A stretch of DNA of 64,000 nt from positions 868,001 through 932,000 of the forward strand of contig JAYJMM010000084.1 in the NCBI GenBank assembly GCA_037349105.1, read 5' to 3'. The position numbers and the translations under genes are program-made. This DNA is from Limnomonas spitsbergensis (taxonomy: Eukaryota > Chlorophyta > Chlorophyceae > Chlamydomonadales). Each line of letters opens with the position of its first letter. Position 1 is the stretch's first letter. The notes under the pieces are model-generated. The model made no database searches. It worked only from the letters and a program-made list of their open reading frames with translations, and had not been told where the DNA came from. Positions 22,601-33,689 of this stretch are shown here, piece by piece.

Positions 22601-24560
22601 TGCGCATGCAAGCTGGACAGTAATACTAGGGTAGTGCGCAAGCAAGCTGGACAGCAATACTAGGCTGGTGCACAAGCAAGATGGCCAAAAGTACTATGGT
22701 GGTGTGTAAGCAACATGGCCAGGAGTACTAGGTTGGTGCTCAAGTTTGCTAGCTATGAGTACCAGGGTGCGTGGTGTGCAAGCAAGTTGGCCATCAGTAG
22801 TAGGGTGGTTTGCAAGCAACCAGGCCAACAGTCCTAGGAGGGTGTGTAAGCAACCTGGCCAACAGTACTAGGCTGGTGCGCAAGCAAGCAGACCAACAGT
22901 AATTACAGTAATAGGTTGGTGCGTAAGCAAGCTGGTCAGAAGCACTAGGGTGGTGCGCAAGCAAGCTGGCCAACAGTACTAGGCTGGTGCGCAAGCAAGC
23001 ATGCCAACAGTATTACGGTGGTGCGTAAGTATGCTGGCTAGGAGAACTAGGTTGGTGCACAAGCAAGCTAGCCATCAGTACTAGGGAGGTGCGCAAGCAA
23101 GCTGGCCAACAGTACTAGGCTGGTGCGCAAACAAGCATGCCAACAGTACTAGGGTGATGCGCAAGCAAGCTGGCCAACAATACTAGGGTGATGCGCAAGC
23201 AAGCATGCCAACAGTACTAGGGCGATGCGCAAGCAAGCTGGCCAGAAGCACTAGGGTGGTGCGCAAGCAAGTATGCCAACAGTACTAGGGTGATGCGCAA
23301 GCAAGCTGGCCAACAGTACTAGGGTGATGCGCAAGCAAGCATGCCAACAGTACTAGGGTGATGCGCAAGCAAGCTGGCCAACAGTACTAGGGTGGTGCGC
23401 AAGCAAGCATGCCAACAGTACTAGGGTGATGCGCAAGCAAGCTGGCCAACAGTACTAGGGTGATGCGCAAGCAAGCATGCCAACAGTACTAGGGTGATGC
23501 GCAAGCAAGCATGCCAACAGTACTAGGGTGATGCGCAAGCAAGCATGCCAACAGTACTAGGGTGATGCGCAAGCAAGCTGGCCAGGATAACTAGGGTGGT
23601 GCGCAAGCAAGCATGCCAACAGTACTAGGGTGATGCGCAAGCAAGCATGCCAACAGTACTAGGGTGATGCGCAAGCAAGCTGGCCAACAGTACTAGGGTG
23701 ATGCGCAAGCAAGCTGGCCAGGATAACTAGGGTGGTGCGCAAGCAAGCATGCCAACAGTACTAGGGTGATGCGCAAGCAAGCTGGCCAACAGTACTAGGG
23801 TGATGCGCAAGCAAGCTGGCCAACAGTACTAGGGTGGTGCGCAAGCAAGCTGGCCAACAAAACTAGGGTGGTGCGCAAGCAAGCATGCCAACAGTACTAG
23901 GGTGATGCGCAAGCAAGCTGGCCAACAGTACTAGGGTGGTGCGCAAGCAAGCTGGCCAACAAAACTAGGGTGTTGCGTAAGCATGCTGGCCAGGATAACT
24001 AGGTTAGTGCACAAGCAAGGTAGCCATGAGTACTAGGGTGGTGCGCAAGCCAGCTGGCCAGGCTGGTCCGTAAGCTGGGCAACAGGTCTTTGTGGGCGTG
24101 GACGCTTGATAGCATATTCAGGCTGGAGTGCAAGCAAACTGGCATGTATTACCAAGCTAGTGCGCAAGTAGGGTAGGATGTCCATGTTGGTGCGGAAGCA
24201 CGGCAACATGTGTAGCGTGGCGCACAAGCAAGCTGGCTAACAGTATCAGGCTGGTGCGCAAACAAGCTGGCCATTAGTACTTAAGTGGTGCGCAAACAAG
24301 TTGGGCAACAGAACTAGGGTTGTGCATAAGATGGGCAGCATGTCCATCTGGGCGTAGGACTGAGATTGACAATGGGTTTAGAATGGTGTGCTAGCGAGCT
24401 GGCCAGCAGTATGAGGTTGGTGCGCCAGCAGCAAGCTCGCCTGGAGAACTAGGCTGGTGCATAAGTTGGGCAGCATGTCCATGTTGGCGCTGAAACTTGA
24501 CGACATGTCTAGGCGGGTGCGCAAGCAAGCTGGCTAGCAGTAGTAGCATGGTGCGTAAGC
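19690..24560. repeat. 34-bp minisatellite, about 140 copies, two subfamilies
   Basis: The unit of 34 bp reads roughly CAAGCAAGCTGGACAGCAAT followed by ACTAGGGTAGTGCG. From 19690 to about 22680 the GGACAGCAATACTAGGGTAGTG form dominates. From about 22680 to 24000 the form is GCCAACAGTACTAGGGTGATG with an alternating CTGG/CATG, and from 24000 to 24560 the array degenerates. Short open frames arise from the repeat (CLRTTLVLLSSLLAHYPSIA on one strand) and are not genes. Confidence 0.95.
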
Positions 24561-24927
24561 AGGGCAGCATGACAAATGTATATAGTTGAGGGTAGCCAGG
24601 GGACCATTTTCATGTTTGAAGACATCATTAAGACTTGACGAATAATTATTGTGTCGTTGACAGGTGCGATGTGATCTTGAGGGAATGTCTGCTGCCCCAT
24701 CGTCCGTACATTTTTTTGCCAACCCTAAGCCTAGTACCTGACGCTAAGCGTATATATGGGCTTGATGTTGAGGACTTCATGCGCTACTGCGGAACCATCG
24801 ATGGATGAAGTAGTGCACTTGCTGACAGGCGGATAGGGCACTAAATGCGGAATGTGGATGGGAATGGCGGGCCGTGCTAGTAGACGAGAGTTCCATTCGA
24901 CGGCGGTCGGATTTCTTCCACCGCTCA

Positions 24928-25545
24928 AGGCGAGGTCATACGACTGCAATGTATGATAGATCATTTGTCGACGGTGGGCTTCTTATCGCCGCAGTGAGTG
25001 TGGGAATCACACACGAAGTGGGGGAATCACACACTGAGTATGGGAATCACTCACTGAGTATGGGAATCACTCACTGAGTAGGGAAATCACTTCAGGAGTA
25101 TGCGAACTGTCGATTCTCAACAGGGACGGTACTATTTCGACAGCGACTGTGGTGATTTATCCGTATAATTTCGAATCTCAACAGTGGCGGTACTATTTCG
25201 ACAGGGACTGTCGCTATTTCACAGTAGAAGTTGCCGAATTATCGACAGGCGATGTTAATGACAAACAGTCACGGTTGTAAAGCCACAGCCGCTGTCGAAA
25301 TAGTACCGTCACTGTTGAGAATCGACAGTTCGCATACCCCTGAAGTGATTTTTCATACTTAGTGAGTAATTTCCATACTCAGTGAGTGATTCCCATACTC
25401 AGTGAGTGATTCCCATTCTCAGTGTGTGATTCCCATACTTCGTGTGTGATTCCCCCACTTCGTGTGTGATTCCCACACTCACTGCGGCGATAAGAAGCCC
25501 ACCGCCGACAAAATTCTTATACATTGCATTCGTATGACCTCGCCT
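24928..25545. mobile_element. Foldback element nested in the 9.5-kb element
   Basis: Arms at 24928-25145 and 25290-25545 are inverted copies starting AGGCGAGGTCATACGA. Each arm includes GTGGGCTTCTTATCGCCGCA, several short units built on GGGAATCACTCACTGAGTAT, and GATTCTCAACAG..GACGGTACTATTTCGACAG. The arms differ in the number of short units. A 144-bp centre carries another partial copy of the arm tip. No coding capacity. Confidence 0.8.
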
Positions 25546-25550
25546 AGAGG

Positions 25551-25796
25551 GACGCCCGAATTGCTTTCCGTCGACGATATTACGTATGAACCCTTGATCA
25601 GTCTGTTGCAAAGTAAATCAAAGGAGTATTGGTTGCACGTTTTTTGCATTGATGCTTCCAAAAGTGACGACGACAACGTCAGTGCTGTCAACGAAGAATT
25701 GATGAAGACGCTGGACGCCTGCCTTGACTCCAGTGCTGAGTGTGTCCAGCTCACTTACATGGAAGCCCTGGATGTGAGGTTTGCTTCTGCCGGCAC
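25551..25796 (+). CDS. Short unrecognised coding-like fragment
   Basis: An open stretch with protein-like composition encodes ELLSVDDITYEPLISLLQ, EYWLHVFCIDASKSDDD and LTYMEALDV. It is bounded on the left by the foldback element and on the right by the 60-bp satellite, and GTGAGG follows MEALD at about 25775, a possible donor. It could be a captured host exon or a remnant of the element's own gene. No family recognised. Confidence 0.35.
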
Positions 25797-28110
25797 AACC
25801 TGAAGGAATACCGCACAGCCTGAGCAAATGCATCACAGCTGGGAGGAATGCCGCACAACCAAAAGAAATGCCTCACAGCCAGGAAGAATGCCACACAACT
25901 TGAAGGAATGCCTCCCAGCCTAAGGAAAGCCGCACAACCTGAAGGCATGTGTCACAGCCTGAGAAAATGCCTCACAGCCAGGGGAATGCCGCACAATTTG
26001 AAGGAATGCCTCACATCCTGAGAAAATACCTCACAGCCGGGAGTTATGCCGCACAACCTGAAGGAATGCCGCACAGCCTAAGAAAATGCTGCACAGCCGG
26101 GAGGAATGCCGCACAGCTTGAAGGAATCCCTAACAACCTGAGAAAATGCCTTACAGCCAGGAGGAATCTGCACAACCTGATGAAATGCTGCACAGCCTGA
26201 GCATATGCCGCACAGCCGGGAGGAATGACGCACAGCCGGGAGGAAATGCTGCAGAGCCGGGAGGAATGCCACACAACCTGAAGGAATGCCGCACAGCCTG
26301 AGAAAATGCCTCACAACAGGGAGGAATGCCTCACAACCTGAAGGAATGTCTTTCCATTCAGCCTGAGAAAATGCTTCACAGCCTGAGAAACTTGCTGACA
26401 GTCGCACAGCCGACAGCCGACAGCCGCAGCTTCAAGGAATGCCTCACAGCCAGACAAAATGCTGCACATCTGGGAGAAATGCTGCACAACCTGAAGAAAT
26501 GCTGCTTAGCCTGAGAAACTTGCTGACAGCTGGGAGGAATGCCGCACAACCTGACGGAATGCCGCACAGCCTAAGGAATGCTTCACAGCCTCATGCCTCA
26601 CAGCCTCATGCCTCATGCCTCAAGCCTCGTGCCTCATGCCTCACAACATGAAGGAATGCCTCACAGCCAGAGAAAATGCCTCACAGCCAGGAGGAATATT
26701 GCACAACCTAAAGAAATGCTGCACAGCCTGAGAAAATGCCGCACAGCCAAAAGTAATGCCGCACAACGTTAATAAATGCCTCACAGCCAGGGAATCTGCC
26801 GCACAGCAGGTTGGAATGCCGCACAACCTGAAGAAATGCCTCACAGCCTGAGAAAATGCTGCACAGCTGGGAGATATGCCGCATAACCTGAAGAAATGCC
26901 GCACAGCCTGAGAGACTTGCTGACAGCCGGGAGGAATGCCGCACAACCTGAAGGAATGCCGCACAGCCTAAGGAATGCCTCACAGCCAGGAGGAATGTCG
27001 CAGAACCTGAAGAAATGCTGCACAGCCTGAGCAAATGCCGCACAGCCGGGAGGAATGCCGCACAACCTGGAGTAATTCTGCACAACCTGAGAAAATTCCG
27101 CACAGCCGGGAGGAATGCCGCTCAACCTGAAGGAATGCCTTACAGCCTGAGAAACTTGCTGACAGCCGGGAGGAATGCTGCACAACTTGAAGGAATGCCT
27201 CACAGCCTGAGGAAATGCCTCACTGCCGGGAGGAATGCCGCACAACTTGAAGGAATGCCTCACAGCCTGAGAAAATGCCTCACAGCCAGGAGGAATGCCG
27301 CACAACCTGATGAAATGCGGAAGGAATGCCGCCTGCACAGCCAGGAGGAATGTCACAGAACCTGAAGGAATGCCGCACGGCCTGAGAAAAAGCCGCACAG
27401 CCGGGAGGAAAGCTGCACAACCTTAAGGAATGCCACACAGCTTGTGAAAATGCTGCACAGCCAGGAGGAATGCCGCACAACCTGAAGGAATGCCGCACAG
27501 CCTGTGAAAATGCTGCACAGCCAGGAGGAATGCCGCACAACCTGAAGAAATGCTGCACAGCCTGAGAAAATGCCGCACAGCCGGGAGGAATGTTGCTTAA
27601 CCTGAAGGAATACCTCACAGCCTGAGAAAGTGCTGCACAGCCGGGAGGAATGCCGCACAACCTGAAGGAATGCCGCACAGCCTGAGAAAATGCCGCACAG
27701 CCGGGAGGAATGCCGCACAACCTGAAGGAATGTCTTACAGCCTGAGAAAATGCTTCACAGCCGGGAGGAATGCCGCACAACTTGAAGGAATGCCTCACAG
27801 CCTGACAAAATGCCGCACAGCATGTTGGAATGCCGCACAACCTGAAGGAATGTCTTACAGCCTGAGAAAATGCTTCACAGCCGGAGGGAATGCTGCACAA
27901 CTTGAAGGAATCCCTCACAGCCTGAGAAAATGCCACACAGCAGGTTGGAATGCCGCACAACTTGAAGGAATGCCGCACAGCCTGAGCAAATGCTGCATAG
28001 GTGGGAGAAATGCCGCACAACCTGAAGACATGCTGCTCAGCCTGAAAAACTTGCTGACAACCGGGAGGAAAGCCGCACAGCCTAAGGAATGCCTCACAGC
28101 CTCATGCCTC
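25797..28110. repeat. 60-bp minisatellite, inverted relative to 5771-6565, about 38 copies
   Basis: Reverse complement of the 60-bp unit (GGAATGCCGCACAACCTGAA-type 20-mers). Some stretches are more irregular, for example 26390-26650, with variants around CTTGCTGACAGC and CCTCATGCCTCA. Long frames on both strands (up to about 246 codons) come from the stop-free unit. Confidence 0.95.
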
Positions 28111-28330
28111 ACAGCCTCAAATGCAAGTCCATGCTGGCGCGATAGCTTGGCGACATGTCTAGGCTGGCGCGCAAGCAAGCTGGCCAGCAGTACCAGGCTG
28201 GTGCGCGAGTTGGGCAGCATGTCCATGCGGTCACGAAAGCTTGGCAACACGTACGTCCAACCCGACGCGAAAGCAATTTAGCCAGCAGCTCCGGTAATCC
28301 AACTGTGGTGAGGGCATATGAAACCCGCCA
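28110..28330. repeat. Flank segment shared in inverse with 5552-5770
   Basis: It carries AAGCAATTTAGCCAGCAGCT, TGGTGAGGGCATATGAAAC and a few 34-bp-type units. It lacks the LTR that follows GCATATGAAAC in the other copy, so it serves as an empty site for the left retrotransposon. Confidence 0.8.
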
Positions 28331-28544
28331 TTGTTAAATAAACTTAAATATGCATACATCGCGAAGTTCTTATTTGAATCCAGACAAAGCCAGCGAAAGC
28401 GTTCAATGTAGGGGCGATGACGGAAAGAGTGTGCATTCCGCTACTCGGCTACTCGGCTGTTGTTTTTTCGCTGTTGAAAAGTGCTCGAAGGTACAACACA
28501 GTTATCGACAGCGCACGCAATTTCCAACAGTGGAAGTCAGTAAT

Positions 28545-28620
28545 TGACAGCGCGCTGTCGATTTCAACAGTACGTCGAAAGTAGCCTAGGGACACAGCGG
28601 TTCTATGGGTCGGACCCCTC
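28545..28620 (-). repeat. Right terminal inverted repeat of the 9.5-kb element
   Basis: It ends GTCGGACCCCTC next to a TA. Inverted relative to 19100-19180, with a short indel after the first 12 bp. Confidence 0.8.
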
Positions 28621-28708
28621 TACCTACTTGGTAGTACTGCCCACCCTGGCCAATCTTACGCGCTCATCTTATTCAACTAGTACCACTGATGCATTATAAG
28701 CCTCAAAC

Positions 28709-29609
28709 CTGGGAGGCGACAATATAACATGGTAACTTCACCAACAGCATCTTGTTGGCGCGCATGTATGCGTTGGCGTGGCCACCACTGCGAAGTCCTG
28801 CTCCACTTTCTGTCAGGTCCACATGGCTGATGTCCGCCTGTCTGCCGGGCTGAATCAACTTCTCCGGCTGCGAGGACGAAATTTTCTCATTCAGGGCGGT
28901 TGACAATCAGGTAGTGGCAGATGTCATTCCTTACCTCGACCCGGAGCATGCCCAGCTTGACCTCTTCCCCTTTCAAGAGGAGGGCTAAGTAACTCGTTGC
29001 CACTAGCGGGTCGAGACCCGCGATGACGGCCATGAAATCGGGTGTCATAAATGTCTCAAGCCCCTGTCACGCGGACGAAACGCGGGAGTTTCGCGTTGTT
29101 TCCTGTGACGAACCCTTGCCAATACTGGGCGGATCGGGGAGATCATCATTCTCTGTGTCTTTTTCCTCCATCCAGTCGTCGTCCCCAGGGGAATGATCTA
29201 GGAGATCAGTGTCTTGAGGCTCATTGCCTGGATGCAAAAAAACAGAACAGTGAGGACAGGCAACGAGTTCGCAGATTATGCAAGGGCCGCTGCGTCTTAC
29301 GTCCTATAAGATGAATATCTCACCGCTCTGAACAGAATGCCCTCCAGCTTTGCGCGCGATAGGCTGAGGGGTGTTTTCTGGCAGAGGAGCCGTGGAGAGG
29401 GCCGCGCCACTGTCTGCACGGAACACACTAGTCTAGATCTCTTCATTTCGGCAAATTAAAATGCAGTGAGCTCGTTCACCATTGACTGCCTCTCCCTCTG
29501 TATCGACCGCGATAGCAGCCCTCTTTTTGCCTACGATAGTTGGTTTAGGAACTTTATAGAGAGACTTTCCAGCAGCAACTCTCATACTAGATGGACGAAT
29601 GTAAGACAT
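28709..29609 (-). CDS. Gene U, 5' exons (unrecognised protein)
   Basis: Exon 28709-28867 (53 codons, acceptor CCTCGCAG, donor CAG|GTTTGA) encodes EKLIQPGRQADISHVDLTE and GGHANAYMRANKMLL. Exon 28935-29227 (acceptor CATCCAG, donor GAG|GTAAGG) begins in an acidic stretch (GDDDWMEEKDTENDD) and continues MTPDFMAVIAGLDPL and YLALLLKGEEVKLGML, with one in-frame TGA (again TGA-CAG, consistent with CGA decay). The exon ending at 29324 (AGCG|GTGAGA) encodes ADSGAALSTAPLPENTP and joins in the correct phase; its upstream border is uncertain, with a TAG at about 29430. A possible first exon starts at ATG 29607-29609 (MSYIRPSSMRVAAGKSL). The gene reads on into 18918 across the 9.5-kb element. Confidence 0.5.
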
Positions 29610-30589
29610 GGTAAAGAAAGGCAGATATTGTCGGCGGATGTCACCTTTCAATTTGAAACAACGAAATACACCTGTATTCACACAAGTCACACATCTCGCA
29701 ACGCGACATTGTCCACTCACGAGATGTATGAAGCAAGTGTGGCGGAACAAGGCAGTTGACGCTAACGGGTCCGCTTGCGCTCGTCAACGCCCCCCCTTAT
29801 AACACACTCAAGCGTTTGTTCTATTTCAGTACGGTCACTCTGATGACAAGTCATGACATTGCCTCTTCCTCAGAACATGACTCTCCAAGCCTTCTAAGCA
29901 GCAGCAAGGTCACTAAGCTGCAGCGACGGAAGCCTACCAGCATGTGTACAGGAGCGAGATTTATCCGGCAGCTCGGAATTTGGCCGCCCTAAGCAAACGG
30001 GCAGCAGCTGCGACAAGAGTAGATGAGGCAGCACCAGAAATAGGCAGTAGTACACCCCTCAGTGTGGGGTCAGCGCTGTGGGACTCGCATTTCAGCATGC
30101 ATGTCTGGCATGGGCATTGCCTGACCCATATACCGTATACACTGATACGCACAAGGCCCAAGCGCAACGTCCCGCCGGCATGCACAACGCCCTTCTTGCA
30201 TGAGCATATCCCTCGAGTATGAACAGTGCCCCACACATATAATAGCATTTCCTGGTATGCCTATTGCCGGCCTGTTTGCAATGCCCTACTTGAATCCGTA
30301 GCACCCCATAACCTCGTGTGCATGCACAGCGCTTTCCCGATGGGCAGTGCCACCCATATGCACAGCAACACTCGCATTTATATGTCATGCGGATTGGTTC
30401 AGTTCCCCACCCACAGGCACAGCGCCCACCGACACCATTTTTTGTGCACAGCGCCCGCTCGTATTACCATGGTATACTGCCCACCCGCATGCACGGCACC
30501 TACCTCTATGGAATATGCCCTGCCAGTGGGTGCAGCGCTTCACCAGCATACCGCCCGTATGACATGTACCCTACCAGTGGGTGCAGCGC
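29610..30589. other. No gene recognised; degenerate edge of the 41-bp satellite
   Basis: 29610-30100 holds nothing I can name. From about 30100 the sequence shows loose 30-45-bp repeats around CGCATGCACAGCGCC and TGGGCAGTGCC that grade into the regular 41-bp array. Confidence 0.5.
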
Positions 30590-32640
30590 AACTGCCTGAA
30601 TTTCCTGTGCCCTACCAGTGCGTGAAGCGCAACTGCCTTCATGTCCTGTGCCCTACCAGTGGGTACAGCGCAACTGCCTGCATTTCCTGTGCCCTAGCGG
30701 TGGGTGCAGCGCAACCGCCTGCATTTCCTGTGCCCTACTGGTTGGTGCTGTGCAACCGCCTGCATTTCCTGTGCCCTTCGGTGGGTGTAGCGCAACCGCC
30801 TGCATTTCCTGTACCATACCACTGGGTGCAGCGCAACTGCCTGCATTTCCTGTGCCTTACCGGTGGGTGCAGCGCAACCGCCTGCATTTCCTGTGCCCCA
30901 CTGGTGGGTGCAGCGCAACCGCCTGCATTTCCTGTGCCCCACTGGTGGGTGCAGCGCAACCGCCTGCATTTTCTGTGCCCCACCGGTGGGTGATGCGCAA
31001 CCGCCTGCATTTCCTGTGCACTACCGGTGGGTGCAGCGCAACTGCCTGCATTTCCTGTGCCCTGCTGGTGGGTGTAGCGCAACTGCCTGCATTTCCTGTG
31101 CCCTACTAGTGGTTGCTGCGCATCTGCCTGCATTTCCTGTGCCCCACCGGTTGGTGCAGCGCAACCGCCTGCATTGCCTGTGCCCCACTGGTGGGTACAG
31201 CGCAACCGCCTGCATTTCCTGTGCCCCACCGGTGGGTGCAGCGCAACCGCCTGCATGTCCTGTGCCCTACCAGTGGGTGCAGCGCAACTGCCTGCATTTC
31301 TGTGCCCTACTGGTGGGTACAACGCAACCGCCTGCATTTCCTGTTCCCTACCGGTGGGTGCAGTGCAACCGCCTGCATTTCCTGTGCCCCACCGGTGGGT
31401 GCAGCGCAACCGCCTGCATTTCCTGTGCCCTACTGGTGAGTGCTGCGCAACCGCCTGCATTTCCTGTGCCCTCCGGTGGGTGTAGCACAACTGCCTGCAT
31501 TTCCTGGGCCATACCAGTGGGTGCAGCGCAACCGCCTGTATAACCTGTGCCCTACCGGTTGGTGCAGCGCAACCGCCTGCATTTCCTGTGCCCTACCGGT
31601 TGGTGCAGCGCAACCGCCTGCATTTCCAGTGCCCAACTGGTGGGTGCAGCGCAACCGCCTGCACTTCTTGTGCCCTACCGGTTGGTGCAGCGCAACCGCC
31701 TGCATTTCCTGTGCCCTACCGGTTGGTGCAGCGCAACCGCCTGCATTTCCAGTGCCCAACTGGTGGGTGCAGCGCAACCGCCTGCACTTCTTGTGCACTA
31801 CCGGTGGGTGCAGCGCAACTGCCTGCATTTCCTGTGCCCTGCTGGTGGGTGTAGCACAACCGCCTGCATTTCCTGTGCCCTACCAGTGTGTGCAGCGCAA
31901 CTGCCTGCATTTCTGTGCCCTACTAATGGTTGCTGCGCATCTGCCTGTATTTCCTGTGCCCCACTGGTGGGTGCAGCGCAACCGCCTGCATTTCCTGTGC
32001 CCCACTGATGGGTACAGCGCAACCGCCTGCATTTCCTGTGCCCCACCGGTGGGTGCAGCGCAACCGCCTGCATGTCCTGTGCCCTACCAGTGGGTGCAGC
32101 GCAACTGCCTGCATTTCTGTGCCCTATTGGTGGGTACAACGCAACTGCCTGCATTTCCTGTTCCCTACCGGTGGGTGCAGTGCAACCGCCTGCATTTCCT
32201 GTGCCCCACCGGTGGGTGCAGCGCAACCGCCTGCATTTCGTGTGCCCTACTGGTGGGTGCTGCGCAACCGCCTGCATTTCCTGTGCCCTCCGGTGGGTGT
32301 AGCGCAACTGCCTGCATTTCCTGTGCCATACCAGTGGGTGCAGCGCAACCGCCTGTATGTCCTGTGCCCTACCAGTGGGTGCAGCGCAACCGCCTGCATT
32401 TCCTATTCACTACCGGTGGGTGTAGTGCAACCGCCCGCATGTCCTGTGCCCAACCAGTGGGTGCAGCGCAACCGCCTGTATGGATTGTGTCCTACCGGTG
32501 GGTGCAGCGCAACCGTCTGTATGGACCGTCACTGGTGGGTGCAGTGCAACCGCCTGTATCGACCCTGCCCTACCGCCGGGTGCAGCGCAACCATCTGTAT
32601 CGACTGTGCCCTACTGGTTTGGTGCAAAGAGATGGGGCAA
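30590..32640. repeat. 41-bp minisatellite, about 50 copies
   Basis: The unit of 41 bp reads about GTGGGTGCAGCGCAACCGCC followed by TGCATTTCCTGTGCCCTACCG. Because 41 is not a multiple of three and the unit lacks stops, all frames stay open for long distances (one reaches 401 codons). This is a satellite property, not evidence of a protein. Higher-order blocks are duplicated (for example 31120-31500 and 31930-32310). Confidence 0.95.
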
Positions 32641-33290
32641 ACTAAATGCAGAGGTTTCTGCATCTATGTTATGGAAGAAATTTGGTTATCTTATCTTTCA
32701 GTGGATGAAAAGAGAGAATCATCTCAAAACTTCGCCAAATCCCCCGTCTCCCCCCTAATTCTCTAGGTGGTTCTCAACCGAACTCTATTGCACCCACGTC
32801 AAGTTTTATGACTGGGGCTTATCTTCTGCACTATGGGGTTCATTCCCACGCCACTGTCGTGGTTGTGTGCTAGTTGCTTGCCCAAGCGGGTCACTGGTTT
32901 TCGCTTTATGTCCTAGTGTATCAAGTGCATGTACCGGTTTTCGGGCACATGTCCCATGCATCAAATGTGATGCTCTGATGGATTGTAAAAACTTCACAAA
33001 AAACTTCACAGACCGGTCAGATGCAAGAACGGTGCTTAAATATACTAGTTTAACATAAATAGAGCGGTCAGGCGCCAGTGCGGTACTGCGGTGATTAAAA
33101 ATACTAGCACTGGTACGTAAGCTAGAAAGCGGTCAGGCCAAAGAGCAGTGCTCAGAAAACACACCAGTCCAGAGCAACGGAGAATTTAGGTGCAATGTAG
33201 CGGTCAGGGGCAAGAGTGGAAGCGCCCGAGAGCAGCGCACGAGTCAGTAGATACAAAAGATTGTATCATTGTACAATTAATCCTGGTATG
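32641..33290. repeat. No gene; weak GCGGTCAGG repeats
   Basis: Between about 33010 and 33215, GCGGTCAGG-type motifs recur at roughly 60-70-bp intervals with ATACTAG nearby. No coding signal seen in 32641-33010. Confidence 0.4.
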
Positions 33291-33347
33291 ATTAAAAATC
33301 AGTGAAGGGGCACTGCTGTCAATCAGAGACTCACTCAAACACAAGGT

Positions 33348-33600
33348 CCCCATCATTGACAGTACCAACCTCGATTTCCAGCCCCTCTCGCAAGGCTCTA
33401 GCATGGCCCATACCGGTATCCATGGGTTGATCAGGAACCTGGAGGCCTCTTCCTTAAAAAAGTCGGGCACCGTGTAGAGCATGCGGTGGATAGGCTTTTG
33501 GAAGTCAATGATATCGTACCAAGCCGCTCCAGTCGGCCGCCTCTTTGCCCATTCAAAGCTGATGCATCCCTTGCTCTCCTGAAAGCTCATGCCAGCCTTG
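33348..33600 (-). pseudogene. Unrecognised coding fragment, frame broken
   Basis: The minus strand encodes FQESKGCISFEWAKRRPTG, WYDIIDFQKPIHRMLYTV and DFFKEEASRFLINPWIP. CCG|GTATGG after NPWIP could be a donor. A second protein-like stretch (LEIEVGTVNDGDLVFE and stop) follows in another frame only about 40 bp further on, too close for a normal intron, so a frameshift is more likely. Family not recognised. It lies between two satellite fields. Confidence 0.4.
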
Positions 33601-33689
33601 AGTTGCGTCAGTGTACCACCGGATGAAAACTAGATGTTCACCTCAAGCTCGGGGAACCGAGTTACTCCCTGCCCAGATTATGGGTCGAA

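Larger units (their letters stand above)
19100..28620. mobile_element. 9.5-kb TA-flanked inverted-repeat element filled with minisatellites
   Basis: The termini are perfect inverted repeats: GAGGGGTCCGAC at 19100-19111 and its complement at 28609-28620, each flanked by TA (19098-19099 and 28621-28622). Similarity continues inward for about 80 bp (CTGTGTCCCTAGGCTACTTTCG in pieces). The interior, from left to right, holds CGACAG-rich sequence, a 34-bp minisatellite (19690-24560), a foldback element (24928-25545), a short coding-like stretch, an inverted 60-bp minisatellite (25797-28110) and a flank segment also found at 5552-5770. No transposase was seen, so it is presumably mobilised in trans by a TA-targeting transposase. 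It lies in an intron of gene U; without it the intron would be about 270 bp. Confidence 0.75.

Noticed and set aside
19690..24560. Possible CRISPR-like array
   Set aside because: The 34-bp units are contiguous with no unique spacers, and the genome is eukaryotic.
27280..28020. Long cysteine/phenylalanine-rich frames on both strands
   Set aside because: By-product of the 60-bp minisatellite (three 20-bp subunits).
29051..29314. Plus-strand frame beginning MSQAPVTRTKRG
   Set aside because: Antisense to the gene U exon, which has splice sites, phase agreement and a more protein-like sequence on the minus strand.
31440..32645. A 401-codon open frame, and other long frames on both strands
   Set aside because: They lie wholly in the 41-bp minisatellite. 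A stop-free unit whose length is not a multiple of three keeps every frame open.
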